Positions 1-10,674 of a DNA stretch of 64,000 nt are shown one piece after another (positions within the stretch are counted from its first letter, which is position 1; each line of letters begins with the position of its first letter). The notes under the pieces were generated by a model. The model was not told where the DNA came from, did no database searches, and worked only from the letters and a program-made list of their open reading frames with translations. Origin of the DNA: Kappaphycus alvarezii (Eukaryota > Rhodophyta > Florideophyceae > Gigartinales > Solieriaceae); NCBI GenBank assembly GCA_002205965.3, contig NADL03000462.1:1-64000 (forward strand), read 5' to 3'. Made by a program: the position numbers and the translations under genes.

Positions 1-243
1 ACTGTACTGTGCTGTAAAGAGTCCAAATCGTACAGTGCTGTACTAGACTTTATATCCTGCGTGGAATACTGGACTACCGTGTTTGCTTGTGCCGTGGAAC
101 ATTGCCAGCTACTGGACTGTACAGTACTGTACTTTACCGAAAGCTATACTGTACTTTAGTAGCTTTCGAGATGACATCGGTGTCACATCGACTCGGTTTC
201 CGTCAAATTTAGCATTTGAACTGTACAGTACTGTACAGTCCAT
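1..243. repeat. GTAC/CAGTACTG tracts upstream of the V-ATPase H gene
   Basis: Several short tracts built from the palindromic tetramer GTAC (forms such as ctgtacagtactgtac) lie at about 1-45, 103-150 and 222-243. They end roughly 200 bp before the first start codon of the window. Similar tracts recur in the 5' flanks of the other host genes. The tracts can form hairpins. Function is unknown. Confidence 0.7.
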
Positions 244-442
244 CCCATTCTTCCATTTTTCTGCTGTATTAACAAATTTGTATTTTTTTCTTTTTCTTGA
301 GTAGAGTAAAAAAAAGCCTACCCGTATGTTACCCACCACTCACATACGCCCCAGCAACAGACTCATCCCCTTTCGCACCCACCAACCGTGCTTCATCGCT
401 TCCACCATTTCAAACTAATCCTCCATACCCCCTCCCTCAACC

Positions 443-1978
443 ATGACTGCTCCCGAGACCAAATCATCCACCCAACCTTCCTCCAACTCAACCATGGCCT
501 GGGCTCTCTACCTAACTGCCGGCGCCTCTCTCTCTGTCACTGATGAACAACTTGCCGAGCTCGACGAATTCGAACTCGTATCCAGAGGGCCACCCTCTCA
601 AGTAATGCGCTACCTCAATCAGCGTGTATCCAACATTGCACATGCCCTTATATGCGCCGCTGGTGCCATGCCTGGTCGATCCCAAATGCTCCGTTCTGTG
701 ACCCTACTTCAATCCATCCTCGATCTCACCGTCGTCAACCCCCCTCTCCTACGTCATGCAGTCCGCGGTATAGCCACCCTTCACCTCCACCACTGCCCTT
801 CCAATCCTCCTCTGGAACAATTCAGAGACACCGCGTTTTTGCAACCTTTGGTCAACATCGCGGTCGATCGCGTCTCGGATAAGGAGCTTTCCGGCGCTGC
901 CGCTAGATGTCTAGCCGTTATTCTAGGCTGCCCTTCCTTTGATCGTCATATTGATGACGCCATTCCTCCACAGATTTGCGACGAGGCCGATCACCAAACC
1001 ACAACTCTCGTTCGCTTACTTGTCTCTGAAATTACCTCCACAACCTCACCAGTTCCGCTCATGGCCCTCTCTAATTTGCTGCGTAGGGATTACGCCCGTC
1101 TTGCATTTTGCCAGCGAGATGGCGCCTCGACATTAGCTAGTGCTCTTTTCACTCGTCCTGGGAAGACTCATACCGCCATTGGTGAGGTCCTCGTTACTAC
1201 TGCCGCGTCCCCTTCCCCCATAGTGTCCACGCCGGTTGATGCATCATATCAAGCTGTCTTTTCAGTGTGGATGCTCTCGTTCGCGGTCAAGACGGAAGTC
1301 AGGGAAATGGTCCTGGCAAATATCTTATCCTCGAGATTGTTAGTTGTCTTGAGCCGCCTTTTGGATCACTCCTCAGGCCAACGCCTAAAAATTGCGCGGG
1401 TAACACTTTCCAGCTTGAGGAATTTGGCCTCCGGAACAGGAGTTTTGGAAACACGTATCAGAAGGGACCTGATATCTGCAGAGGTTCCCCCAATTTTGCA
1501 AAAGTTGATAAGAATGGGTTGCGGGCGGGGGGCCCTTTTGGGGAACGACGAGGATGCAATGCAGGACGCCCAGGTGCTTGCGGACCTGCTTAAGAGAGAG
1601 AGGAACTTGATGACCACATTGGATTCTTACGTAGCCGAGGTGAACGCCTTTGCGTTGCATTGGTCCCCGGTACACACTGATATTGACTTTTGGGTGAAAT
1701 ATGCCCAACAAATCGTGGAGCGACATCGAGATGTGTTGCACGCACTCGTGAAAATCATCTCAGCGACTCAAGCACCACCGGAGGAGATTGAAGTGGCTTG
1801 CAGTGACCTTTGTTACATAATGCAGGAGAGCAGGAGCGGAAAGGCTGCCTTGGTATCGATCGAGGGCTTTAAGGAGACTTTGATGAGACTGATGACAACC
1901 CATCCCAGTAGCAAAGTACGAGCCGCAACTCTTTCGTGCGTCCAGCGTCTCCTGATTACCAATGCCAAATTACTGTGA
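443..1978 (+). CDS. VMA13: V-type proton ATPase subunit H
   Basis: A 511-residue protein, close to the usual length of the family. Subunit H is a peripheral, regulatory HEAT/armadillo-repeat subunit of the V1 sector. It couples V1 to V0 on vacuolar and endosomal membranes and silences ATP hydrolysis when V1 is released. The sequence is alpha-helical and repeat-like throughout. Family signatures are YQAVFSVWMLSF at residues 269-280, KIARVTLSSLRNLAS at 316-330 and HWSPVHTDIDFW at 406-417, which opens the conserved C-terminal domain. The ATG at 443 follows a pyrimidine-rich leader, and the frame runs to TGA without an intron. The gene is tail-to-tail with the downstream kinase gene, with about 170 bp between them. 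The assignment is from recognised motifs; I am confident of the family. Confidence 0.9.
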   Translation: MTAPETKSSTQPSSNSTMAWALYLTAGASLSVTDEQLAELDEFELVSRGPPSQVMRYLNQRVSNIAHALICAAGAMPGRSQMLRSVTLLQSILDLTVVNPPLLRHAVRGIATLHLHHCPSNPPLEQFRDTAFLQPLVNIAVDRVSDKELSGAAARCLAVILGCPSFDRHIDDAIPPQICDEADHQTTTLVRLLVSEITSTTSPVPLMALSNLLRRDYARLAFCQRDGASTLASALFTRPGKTHTAIGEVLVTTAASPSPIVSTPVDASYQAVFSVWMLSFAVKTEVREMVLANILSSRLLVVLSRLLDHSSGQRLKIARVTLSSLRNLASGTGVLETRIRRDLISAEVPPILQKLIRMGCGRGALLGNDEDAMQDAQVLADLLKRERNLMTTLDSYVAEVNAFALHWSPVHTDIDFWVKYAQQIVERHRDVLHALVKIISATQAPPEEIEVACSDLCYIMQESRSGKAALVSIEGFKETLMRLMTTHPSSKVRAATLSCVQRLLITNAKLL

Positions 1979-2147
1979 TGTCCTGAACTGCACCTTCTCT
2001 CTCAAATAACGGGTGTAACATCACGTGAGAAGCCAAAACTCCGCCACCTTCCGCTGCTGAGTGTTTGTGCGAATGCAATACCCTAACTACCCTAACTGAA
2101 GAGCTTTTCCGGTATCATCACCGTTTAAGTATAATGAACAGCAAGAC

Positions 2148-3777
2148 CTATCGCGACGGTCGCTTAAACCGCAACGTGAAAGCAGAGCCCGGATTACTCT
2201 TTTTGCGATCACCCAACGCTCTTGGATCAAGCTTGTCTGGGAGTGGAGACTCTAGCGAAACCTCAGCGCCAGACAATTCAAGCATTGCACGGACAGCAGA
2301 GAGGCCAATGCCTGAACCAGGAACCGCCGTGCGTTGGGCAGCAGAGCCTCGGAAACCATAGTCGAAAAGGTGTTCTTTTTCGTCGTCACTGAATCCGAAA
2401 CCAGTGTCCCAAACCACAACTTCAACTACCTCATCAAGCTCTTCGCTCTCCTTATTTTCGACCTCCCGAGCGACGCAATGCAAACCAACATAACCGCCAG
2501 GCGAGGAATATTTTAGAGAGTTATCTATCAAGTTGCTGACTGTCTCCCGAACGTGCTTACCGACTGCGTATACTGCCGGCATGTCATCCTCAATATGTGA
2601 TGTAAACTGCAATCCCTTTTCCTCCGCCAAAGCTCTTGCTACCTCTACTTGTGGTTCTAACACGTCTGATAGCCATAGCACGTGGAGGACTACTTGCAAT
2701 CATCATGTCTGTGTATGGTGCAGACACCGGCTTTGATTCGTGAACTTCAGCTATGCCGAGGCCCAACTCTCGGTGCTCTTCATGTTCATACCACGGTGGG
2801 CTGGCTTCCGGTAAGACGTGATTGTCCCCTGCTTTATCGAGAGGTGTCAGGAGGTCATCGACCCTCAAAGCCTCGACGATAATATTTTTAGCTAATTTGC
2901 GAATTCGATCTCCGGGTGGCAGCTTGTGCAAGAGCAGATGGCCAAAAGTGACTAGGGCTGAAACTGGAGATCGAATCTGATGCAGTGTGACTCTTAACAA
3001 GGCACGCATGGATTCAATGAGCTGTCGAGATGTCTCCACCGTGCCTACTGCGGAACTCCACTTACCCTCCAACGCAGCTCCCATAGCTATGCTCTTTGCG
3101 ACCATTGCCGCACGATTGGCATCCTGCTCAGTCCATGGTGGGGCCGGGTTACCCTCTGAGAACAAGACGATGCTCCCTGCGAGGACATTGTTGTACTCCA
3201 CGGGTATGCATAATCCGCCGTCTGGCATAATGACGGCACCGCTGTGGCCAATTCCGGTGATATTCTTGAAGGGATAATCTGGAAGAATCCATTCAGCTGG
3301 GATACCGCCCGGGAGAACGCGAGAAGTAGTGCCAGGTTCAAGTTCAGTTTCAGCTGCCAAGCCAGACGAAATCCAGACGCGAGATGCAGTTGAGAAATTG
3401 GGGGAATGAACGACAAGCGGAACGAATTCAAGGGCACCTGTTTCGGGGTTCTCTCGTCGAAAAAAGAGCAGAGCTTGACTGAGCGAGGGAATGGTGGAGG
3501 CCAGAAGTGAGAATTGCGACGTGCAGAGGTCGATAAAATCTCGGGACCAACCATGATAGTCATCGTGCTGGTTCTGAGGTGCAGTGGAGGGATGGGATGG
3601 GATGGAGTGGGCAGACTTGTCAGGTTGCACATTTCGAGGGCGATTGGGATCTGCGAGGGAAAGACGGGGGTATTGATACGGCTTTGCGAATCTTGAGCGA
3701 TGACGTGTTCTGAGAGAAGCGGAGGCAATAGGGAAGAGGCGAATCGGAGGTGCTGGAGGTGCTAGTAGGAAGGTCAT
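2148..3777 (-). CDS. CSK: Chloroplast sensor kinase-like histidine kinase, one frameshift
   Basis: Read from the ATG at 3777 (an in-frame ATG at 3867 also exists), the protein starts with a Ser/Arg-rich stretch with an early Phe, resembling a plastid transit peptide. Next come a GAF-type sensor region, a DHp helix with H-box TLHQIRSP, and a HATPase_c domain with N-box NLIDNSLKYSS, G1 DTGFGF, F-box LFDYGFRG and G2 GSGIGLSA. This order is that of chloroplast sensor kinase, which in algae reports plastoquinone redox state to plastid transcription. The H-box histidine is present, unlike in land plants. The catalytic half (2148-2702) is in another frame from the sensor half (2590-3867). The switch must fall between about 2660 and 2702, because two TGA codons close the second frame upstream. 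I see no plausible intron there, so this is a 1-nt frameshift: sequence error or a broken gene. Confidence 0.75.
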
Positions 3778-3867
3778 CGATACGTTGGTCGTCCGGAGAT
3801 TATGCGTTGACGCGGGACGTTTTGTTTGGCGCGTTACGGAAGATTGCGACGACTGTGTTGGCCTCAC

Positions 3868-4525
3868 CCTGCTGCCATGATTCGGAGTGGTAATGAGGGT
3901 AGCGGATGAGTTTTGAGGTAAAGTGATACTGTACGGTGAAGCTGATTATGTGACAACATAACACTTTTCGTTGTCATCATCAACTCGATTTCCAAAGACG
4001 AGTGTTGTGTGAATCATTTCTGTTGGATCAAAAACAGGGTGGATATTTTCTGCCAGCTTTGGAGAAATTTTCCAGAAAAAAGGGATGGGTTGTTTACAGT
4101 AGTGTACAGTACAGTGTATGTTAATTTAGACTTTGCTTCACGCACTGAAGCTTGGCGCCAAAAAAAATTTTGAAATTAAGCAACGTGTCATACGTAGTGA
4201 GTAATTTTTTGAGAAAAAAATTTCAGAAAAAATACCGGAATGAGGACAGGCGTCTGCAGCGGCCGTTTCCGGAGGCCCCCCCGCGAAACCCACCTCTCCT
4301 GCACACAGCACACACCACAACTGGCACCGGACACCGACACAAACAAAATACTAACGGTGTGCACTGCCACCGTCAAGTGCCGGCGTTTTCAGCCGCCTCC
4401 TCGAACAACGCCGCGTTGTCGGCGCAAAGTTCTCCGTCCCGCCCCTATATCATCCACCCTCTTCCCAACTTCCTTTCCCCCCCCCTCCTTCTCCCCGAGA
4501 CCCTCTTTCCCCCAGCGAAGACCTA
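3868..4525. promoter_or_regulatory. Divergent promoter region with a GTAC tract
   Basis: This ~650-bp region separates the divergent kinase and bromodomain genes and must hold both promoters. It carries a short GTAC tract at about 4096-4118 and a related ctgtacggt at 3929. The part next to the bromodomain gene (about 4270-4520) is strongly pyrimidine-rich, as expected of a leader. No TATA box or other defined element could be assigned. Confidence 0.4.
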
Positions 4526-4573
4526 ATGCTTCCATTTCTAGATTCGGTTCCCGACACTATCTCGCTCCAACAG
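4526..4573 (+). other. Inferred first coding exon of the bromodomain gene
   Basis: The bromodomain frame has no ATG between its upstream stop (TAA at 4851) and residue 1 of the recognisable protein. An ATG at 4526 opens 16 codons that end exactly at a strong donor, CAG|GTATGT (intron from 4574). Between 4854 and 5018 there are only two AG dinucleotides. The one at 5017-5018 restores the frame and joins into PSASFALPPG. This implies a 445-nt intron (4574-5018). It is inferred from sequence only and unsupported by transcript data. Confidence 0.45.
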
Positions 4574-5018
4574 GTATGTTCTTGTGATGTCGTCAAAATT
4601 CACCCAATTTGTTAATGTCAATTGCTTCAAGCTTCCAATTTCGCCTCCGTGTCTCTCATCCCATTGCAAATACCCCCCCTCCACCTCCTTGTCGCCTTGC
4701 GATTTCCTCCCCGAATTCCACTCTTGCTTACAACATATTGTATCCCCAAGTTGCTAACCTCTTCCCTTACTTTTTCATCACACATCTGTTGAACCAACTT
4801 TACGACCAAAGCCCGTCATTTCGAAACTTCACCTAACCTCCGACTCTTCGTAAACTTTTCACCTACGGTTTTCCGTATTCGCGCTGGCGGCCGCAAAACG
4901 AGGCGCGCGTTCGCGCGCGCGTTCACGTCCCTCGTCTTCCTCTGTTAATGGCGCTTCTCCACCTGCCCCTTCCGCTCCGGTCCTTGCTACCACCTCCGCC
5001 GCACCTGCTGCATCCCAG

Positions 5019-6956
5019 CCTTCGGCCTCGTTTGCGTTACCTCCTGGCGCTTTGGCAAATCCCGAGGATGAGGCTCGTCGTACTGCCTTGTTGCGTAGAT
5101 TAAATGAGATTACACAGCAGCGCTCAAGATTGGTGAGGCGAGCTACCAGGGACTTGGCGCGAGAGGGAAGGGCTGCTAGTACAGCGGAAGATGCCCAAAG
5201 TGCGACCGAAAGGAGCGAACTCAGCAATGGAAGGAGAAGAGGAGATATCAATGGGATAAGAAAAGAAACTAAGGAAGGAAGGCTGGGCAGGGATTCGGAC
5301 AGGCATCGCAATGGCAGGCGTACTCCGCACAAGAGAGTTGAAGCAGTCGTTTCTGAACCAGTGGGTTTAGAGGCCGGCGGCTCAAGAACAGCTGCTGTGC
5401 CAAGGTTGGATCTCACAGCGGTGGAACAAAACACGGCAAAGGGTGCTGCGAAGCCTTCCCCTCCCACTACCCCGGGTGTTGGGTCGAGGGGCTCGAGTAG
5501 GGTTAGAACTCCATCTGTGTTGCTTAAGTCTCATCCTGGAGAGAAGGTGCCTCCGTTAAGTACTTCTATGGCGACAAAGAACAGACAAGTTGCGTACTGC
5601 TTGAAACTTGTCAAAGATATGTTACGTTTGAAGGATGGCTTTGCATTTTCGAAACCGATCGATCAGCTTTGGTCCCGCGATCAGTTACCGGGCTATTTCG
5701 AAATGATTACGAGCCCGATGGATCTGGATACCGTACGCAAACGACTGGAATCTGGATTTTATATGGGCGCCCCTGGAAATGAAGAGGTCGAAGAAGTCAA
5801 GTTTGACGAGGGCAAGTTTTCGGCTGACATGCGACTGATATTTGTCAACGCTCGAACTTATAACAGACCCGGGGACTTATTTTACGAAGCGGCTTCTCGT
5901 TTACTCGAGAAATTTGAATCGAAGATTGCAAAAATGCCATCTCCGATTCAAGCGCCTACTGCACCGCCGAAGAAAAGCAAGAAGCGAAAGAAGAGCCAGC
6001 CGGGTTATGTGAACCAAAGCGGGAAGAAAGTGGATTCCTTGAAGCGGCGGAAGGCCATGGATGCCGCAGGAAGTAGCCAGTCGAAACCTCGACCACCTCC
6101 AAAGAAGAAGGCAACAAATGGGGCCAACAGGGGAAAATCAAAGGCACCTCCCACAAGCGGCGGAGCTCGTAAGAAGACATGTGGTAAATCAGCTCCAGTT
6201 GCAGTGAAAAGAATTGAGACCATGGGTGCGGTCGAACTGGAGGCCCGTCTTCGTGCCCTTGAGAGGCAGCGGGCGGTAACAGAACCCGGTTCTCCTGCTG
6301 CGACACCTGCTCCTGGGCAGTCGCATTTTGTCGCCGAAGCACAGGCACTATACAGCGTTGAAATGACGCGAGAGGAGATGGTTGAGTTGAGTGAGAACGT
6401 ATTCAAGTTGCCAGCGGAAAAGATTAACAAAGTCATTACGCTCGCTTCGAAAAGTGCTAATTCTTCTATGGAGGTTACGCAGGACGAGGAAATAGTCTTG
6501 GACTTCGAGTCCCTACCAAATCAAACTTTGCGAGACATACAGGCCTTGATTCGACAGACTTTATCAAAAAATAAGAAAGGTCAAAGCGGTATCGATAGCG
6601 GTCCCAACAGCGATGTGCTGCAGATGGACCATTCACGGGTTATCGAAGAAATTGATAAGATAAAGGCTTTACAACGGGAGCGGGAAAAGGGGAGGGAAGA
6701 ATCCGCTAATGAGGCGACGCTTGCCAGGAAGGGGCGATCTTTCTATGAAGACTCTGACTCTAGCTCGGATTCCGAGGAATCAGACGGTAGCGAAAGTGAT
6801 GATGAGGAGTCCAGTTCAGGGGAGGATTCCTCTGATGACGAGTCGGGCAGAGACTTCATGCGAAAGAGTCGGGAGAGGAACTTAGCGCACCAACAGGCAA
6901 TGCAGGCGGCCGGAACACCCCTTCCAAGCCCTTCGTACCAAGGTGGGAACAGGTAA
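5019..6956 (+). CDS. BET-type protein: one bromodomain plus NET domain
   Basis: Main exon of a chromatin reader of the plant/algal GTE layout, with one bromodomain and one extra-terminal (NET) domain. Counting from the TTG codon at 5052, the bromodomain spans about residues 177-292. It has a ZA loop (LPGYFEMITSPMDL) and the acetyl-lysine-binding Asn in YNRPGD (Asn271). The NET domain spans about 434-505, starting MTREEM. A Lys-rich basic linker (300-380) lies between them, and an acidic Ser/Asp/Glu run (about 570-600) near the C-terminus resembles CK2-type acidic patches. The N-terminal start is uncertain, because the frame stays open back to 4854 without ATG and probably joins a short upstream exon. 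Expected role: binding acetylated histones and recruiting transcription factors in the nucleus. The family is sure; the exact orthologue is not. Confidence 0.88.
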   Translation, partial: PSASFALPPGALANPEDEARRTALLRRLNEITQQRSRLVRRATRDLAREGRAASTAEDAQSATERSELSNGRRRGDINGIRKETKEGRLGRDSDRHRNGRRTPHKRVEAVVSEPVGLEAGGSRTAAVPRLDLTAVEQNTAKGAAKPSPPTTPGVGSRGSSRVRTPSVLLKSHPGEKVPPLSTSMATKNRQVAYCLKLVKDMLRLKDGFAFSKPIDQLWSRDQLPGYFEMITSPMDLDTVRKRLESGFYMGAPGNEEVEEVKFDEGKFSADMRLIFVNARTYNRPGDLFYEAASRLLEKFESKIAKMPSPIQAPTAPPKKSKKRKKSQPGYVNQSGKKVDSLKRRKAMDAAGSSQSKPRPPPKKKATNGANRGKSKAPPTSGGARKKTCGKSAPVAVKRIETMGAVELEARLRALERQRAVTEPGSPAATPAPGQSHFVAEAQALYSVEMTREEMVELSENVFKLPAEKINKVITLASKSANSSMEVTQDEEIVLDFESLPNQTLRDIQALIRQTLSKNKKGQSGIDSGPNSDVLQMDHSRVIEEIDKIKALQREREKGREESANEATLARKGRSFYEDSDSSSDSEESDGSESDDEESSSGEDSSDDESGRDFMRKSRERNLAHQQAMQAAGTPLPSPSYQGGNR

Positions 6957-9060
6957 CTTTGAACAAATCTGCCTCGACTCCCTCGTAGATCTTGTGTAAT
7001 TTTTTCCCCTGGAGTTCCAGGCCCCACTGTGGTAAAGGACCAAACCGTTCGCGGCACCGGGGTTCCCCGCCTTGTGTATGATATGGGCTCCAAGGTTCAC
7101 TATCTTCCTTGCAAACCTCGCGGATCTTGACTTGGTTTCGTTTGAGGGCATTTTCGTCCTTGACTTTTTTCGCACAGCCGACTCGTCGCATGGCACCCTA
7201 AACTGTGAAACTGAATTGGCTGGAGATCAGCCTATGTTATCTCTGTTTCCCGTTTCCTGGCGCATTTCCGTGAAAGCGCGCGGTTTCCTGATAACGGTGG
7301 GGACCAGTTGGTCAAAAAAGCGCAATGCGTGGGCGCTTGCTTCCTTGCTTGAGGCAATCTGTTCTCGACCAAGCTGCACGATTGCAGCAATCTTGCTTGC
7401 ATTCCCTGTCGCATTGTTAGCTCAGGCCGTCCCAATATTCCTCATTCGGCTTGAAGTACTCCCGGGTTCATTCGTTGCACCACATGCACCATTTCTTGAA
7501 TAGCAATGATGAAAGAGATACTGGTTGACCGTTACTCGGGGCTGTCCTCAAACTCCTCGCCGCCATGACGTTACCATTTCTTCACTTCCAACTCGAACCC
7601 TTATGGCGTCCATCTGTGTAGGGACATGGTTATGCCTAGAGTTCAATTTGTTTTCTACATGAAGTTATTTCAAAGCCATTCATGGAAGCCCTTGCACCTG
7701 TTCTTGTATAGCCACCCGTAACCGCGTCAATGTTTGATAAAACCTGCCTTGGGAGTTATTCAAAAGCACGTAACAAAATTGGACAAGAACGTGAATACAG
7801 TTTGGTACCGCCAAACATTGCAAATTGCAATAAATCGTCATGACCCAGAACCAAAAGGGACTCCACTGATTTCAGTCGTCTTATCAAATCTCTACCCTTA
7901 AAACCGGCATGGCGACAATACGACATCACTGGCCGCAACCAGTCCCCACCATCCATACCCTGAGTTGCACTCCGACGTATGGGTCGAACTTCCCTGGTTT
8001 TTTCAGAAAGTTCCAAGACAGTCATTCAGAGCCTCCTCCTTCCGCTACTTGAAAACCGCTATTTCACAAAGCGGAGTTCGAATCTTCTGAGGAACTCCCA
8101 CGGCTTGGGCCACCTGCACTTGAGACTCGCAATAACCGACGACAAGCACATCCTTGGTTTCTCCCTGCTTCACTAAAGCTTCTAATGGTTGGCGACAAGT
8201 TCTTCCAAACTCTTCTCCATAGCCCCTACAGCCCCATCGAAGCCTGCACGGTGTGTAGCACTTCCTTCCCTTGACGTGCGTTGAAAACAAGCACACGATT
8301 TGGCACGGGCGTAGACAATTCTGATTGGAAACTTGAGAAATTGGGCAAACTCACCGGATGTCTGTAAGAATCGAACGAGAGACGAGACGTGAGGTATAGT
8401 TGCAGAATGTCGAGGAAGAGATGAGGCAGTAGACTTTCTTCGACGTGGCCTCTTGGGAGTTAAGAGGTGGGTCTACCACGAGGGAGCCGGGTGAAGTTCC
8501 ATGCACGGGTCGGGTCAACATCAGGGCATTCGCCGTGGCGGATGGTTAAGCGGTAAGTTAGCCGGTTGAGAGGAACTTTGCGACATTAGGTGAAAAGGTG
8601 AGAGGTGACGAGACTGCGGTAGAAAATGGTGCGGAGGCGCAAAGTAGTAGCAAAGGCCGAACAATGAACAAGCGAGTGTAAAGGATTTACAGAGGTGTGA
8701 GAGGTGGAAACAGGAACAGAGAGGCGGGATGATTGGAGGCTGCTTTGTAGTGGCCGTGTGAGTGGAGGCGCCAAAGGAACCTATAGTTGCATTTAAGTGG
8801 TAGCATGGTTTACGTTCGGCCATCTGAAATGAAACCGCGGGAGAGAATGTCCAACGCACTGAGACTGACTCCAAAAGTAGGAGGGACGGAGCAGATGTCG
8901 CCTCACTACGAAAGTCTTGAAATTTTCATGACGTTTTGAGGGGGCTAACAATGAGTGTTTCAGGGGCCCCCTGATGGCGCGCCTATTGTAACGACGCATC
9001 GTACCCTCATTTAGGTCCCAACACTAGTCTTAATTTCTGGAATTGATACGACAATGTCTC
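6957..9060. other. Intergenic region with no firm gene
   Basis: After the bromodomain gene there are about 2.1 kb without a long ORF. The only coding-like signal is a pair of reverse-strand open stretches, 8045-8296 and 7756-8025. They lie in different frames and are separated by about 20 bp, so together they could be one broken or intron-containing gene. I do not recognise either peptide. The rest, especially 8520-9000, shows nothing I can name. Confidence 0.4.
7756..8296 (-). pseudogene. Unrecognised broken or spliced reverse-strand ORF pair
   Basis: The upstream piece (8296 to 8045) encodes 83 residues that include a DVLVVGY stretch and ends in a stop. The downstream piece (8025 to 7756) encodes 89 residues, starting MTVLELSEK and containing a basic amphipathic stretch (RDLIRRLKSVESLLVLG). 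The compositions look protein-like rather than shadow-like, and no gene occupies the opposite strand. A cluster of GTAC tracts begins at 9073, about 780 bp upstream, as seen upstream of the real genes. No family was recognised. Alternatives are a decayed gene, a gene with small introns, or chance. Confidence 0.25.
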
Positions 9061-9072
9061 ATTTAATCATAC

Positions 9073-9520
9073 CTGTACTGCTCTGCACAGTTAAAATTCC
9101 ATTGATATAATGTACAGTACCGTACTGTACTGTACTGTACAGTCAGTGTATTGTACACCATAGCGCTGTGCTGTTCAGAACTGTACAGTATACTACCATT
9201 CAATGCAGCATACAGTACAGTACAGCGACTGAAAACAATGAATTGCATTACAAGTAGGTTGACACGTCTACTCTATTGATACCTTACAGTTTAAACTTTT
9301 TGCGCTACACTAACTGGTCCGACTACTCAGCAAAGAGCTAACGGGTTGTGCCACGTCGGCCACGTAGAGTAATTGGTTCAGAGCTGTCAGGTACATGTAC
9401 TGCACACAACAGTACAGTACTGTACTGCATTGTACTGTACACGTGCGTATCTGTACAGTATACAGAAAAAGTTTCTCTTCCCCTGCAAAATATTGTACTT
9501 TTCTAGAAGTACAGCACTGC
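9073..9520. repeat. Two dense GTAC tract clusters
   Basis: The densest set of these tracts in the window: 9073-9090, 9112-9160, 9178-9225 and 9400-9460, plus a degenerate stretch to about 9520. Runs of CTGTACTGTACTGTAC alternate with CAGTACAGTACAG, so both arms of potential hairpins are present. The cluster marks the border between the first gene island and the copia element that starts at about 9571. Confidence 0.75.
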
Positions 9521-9570
9521 ACTGTGAGTGATCGCGCCGCCTTTGTCCAGATAATATTGCCAGTTTGCTT

Positions 9571-9850
9571 TGACTTGACAGGCTAGATTAAACTTTGTGA
9601 AACCGATAGCTGGTTCAGGCCGCTACTCGGCCGAACCCTGGTATTTTTTTACTCTAGGTGACTAGCAAAGGCAAACCTGTATTGACTAAAGATAGCAGTA
9701 CGAAGTCTGTAGGAGACCGCAGGCCCGTGAAACAGTGTGGGTTCTAACTTTTTAATACTCAGTCAAGTATGGCAACAAGCGATACCACGATAAGAACCAG
9801 ACTTCGCTCCAACAGAATAAACCTAATACAGGAAGCGCTACCTATAAGGG
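9571..9850 (-). repeat. 3' LTR of the 9.6-16.9 kb copia element
   Basis: A ~280-bp block starting ttgacaggctagattaaact and ending acctataaggg. It aligns along its whole length with 16617-16899 with scattered substitutions. Edges are approximate; no clear TG...CA ends or target-site duplication were seen. Confidence 0.7.
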
Positions 9851-10185
9851 GAGCCTAAAAGTGGAATTGCATCATCAAACTATTTGGCTGTGAGTAGTGT
9901 GGGTGGCTATGTCACCCACACACAGTTTTTGACAACTAACTTACTGACTGTACCTGAGTTTAGTTGAATCGACTACGGTCACCTAGTATATTACTAACTC
10001 TCCTCATCATTCTGATCGTGAGACTCTTGAGGTACAAAGGGTTAGTTTTGACGAATGACCCATTGCCCAATAGGAATCGAACAAGTTTGGCTCTCCAGAA
10101 TGCTAGTCAAGGCGGAGCAGCGGTTTACCATGGTGTGAGAATCGGCTGGGTTCGCAAATATGCGCAAAAACTCAACATTTGAAAT

Positions 10186-10614
10186 TTACTTGCGATCGTG
10201 CGTATTTTTGAGTGCATTGAAATCTATCGTAAGCCTTTTTTCAGCCGTTGAAGAGCATTTTGTAATGACTTCAGAGACAGACCTTGAGTCTATAATCGTT
10301 TTCAAAGAAATGTCTCGGTGAAGGAATTGTTGGAGATCCTTTGGAAGTGTGTATACAAAATCAAAGGCAACTGTGAAGGCGAGTACTTCAGATGCTAGAA
10401 CAGAGCAAACAACGCGATTTATTTTCTTGCTGGGATAGTGGAGTATATGACTCTTGTCCGAAGCGTCCAGTAGTATGATAATAAACCCTAGCTGAGAGGT
10501 AAGATCAGCATTATTGTAGAAAACGGCATCTGAGTAAACGGTGACGCAGAGAGAGTTGGCATCTACGGGAGAGTATGAAAAAGATATGTTGGGATGTATT
10601 TGGACGTGCGTCAC
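10186..10614 (-). pseudogene. Copia RNase H remnant
   Basis: A 142-codon open stretch with the copia-type RNase H layout: VYSDAVF near the start (the first catalytic Asp context), a central SEVLAFTVAFDFV helix in place of the usual AEYxA motif, and IIDSRS. It lies directly downstream of the RT remnant on the same strand. Several catalytic positions look altered. Confidence 0.55.
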
Positions 10615-10674
10615 TATTTTGTTCAGATTTGTGATTTTTTCTGAATTGAATTGACGTTCGGTAACCTGAGCAGC

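Noticed and set aside
3087..3728. 213-codon reverse ORF inside the kinase gene
   Set aside because: Out-of-frame shadow of the GAF-domain coding sequence.
8061..8100. Possible tRNA B-box (gttcgaatc)
   Set aside because: No matching acceptor, D or anticodon stems can be drawn around it on either strand; the same holds for similar words at about 8,355 and 10,075.
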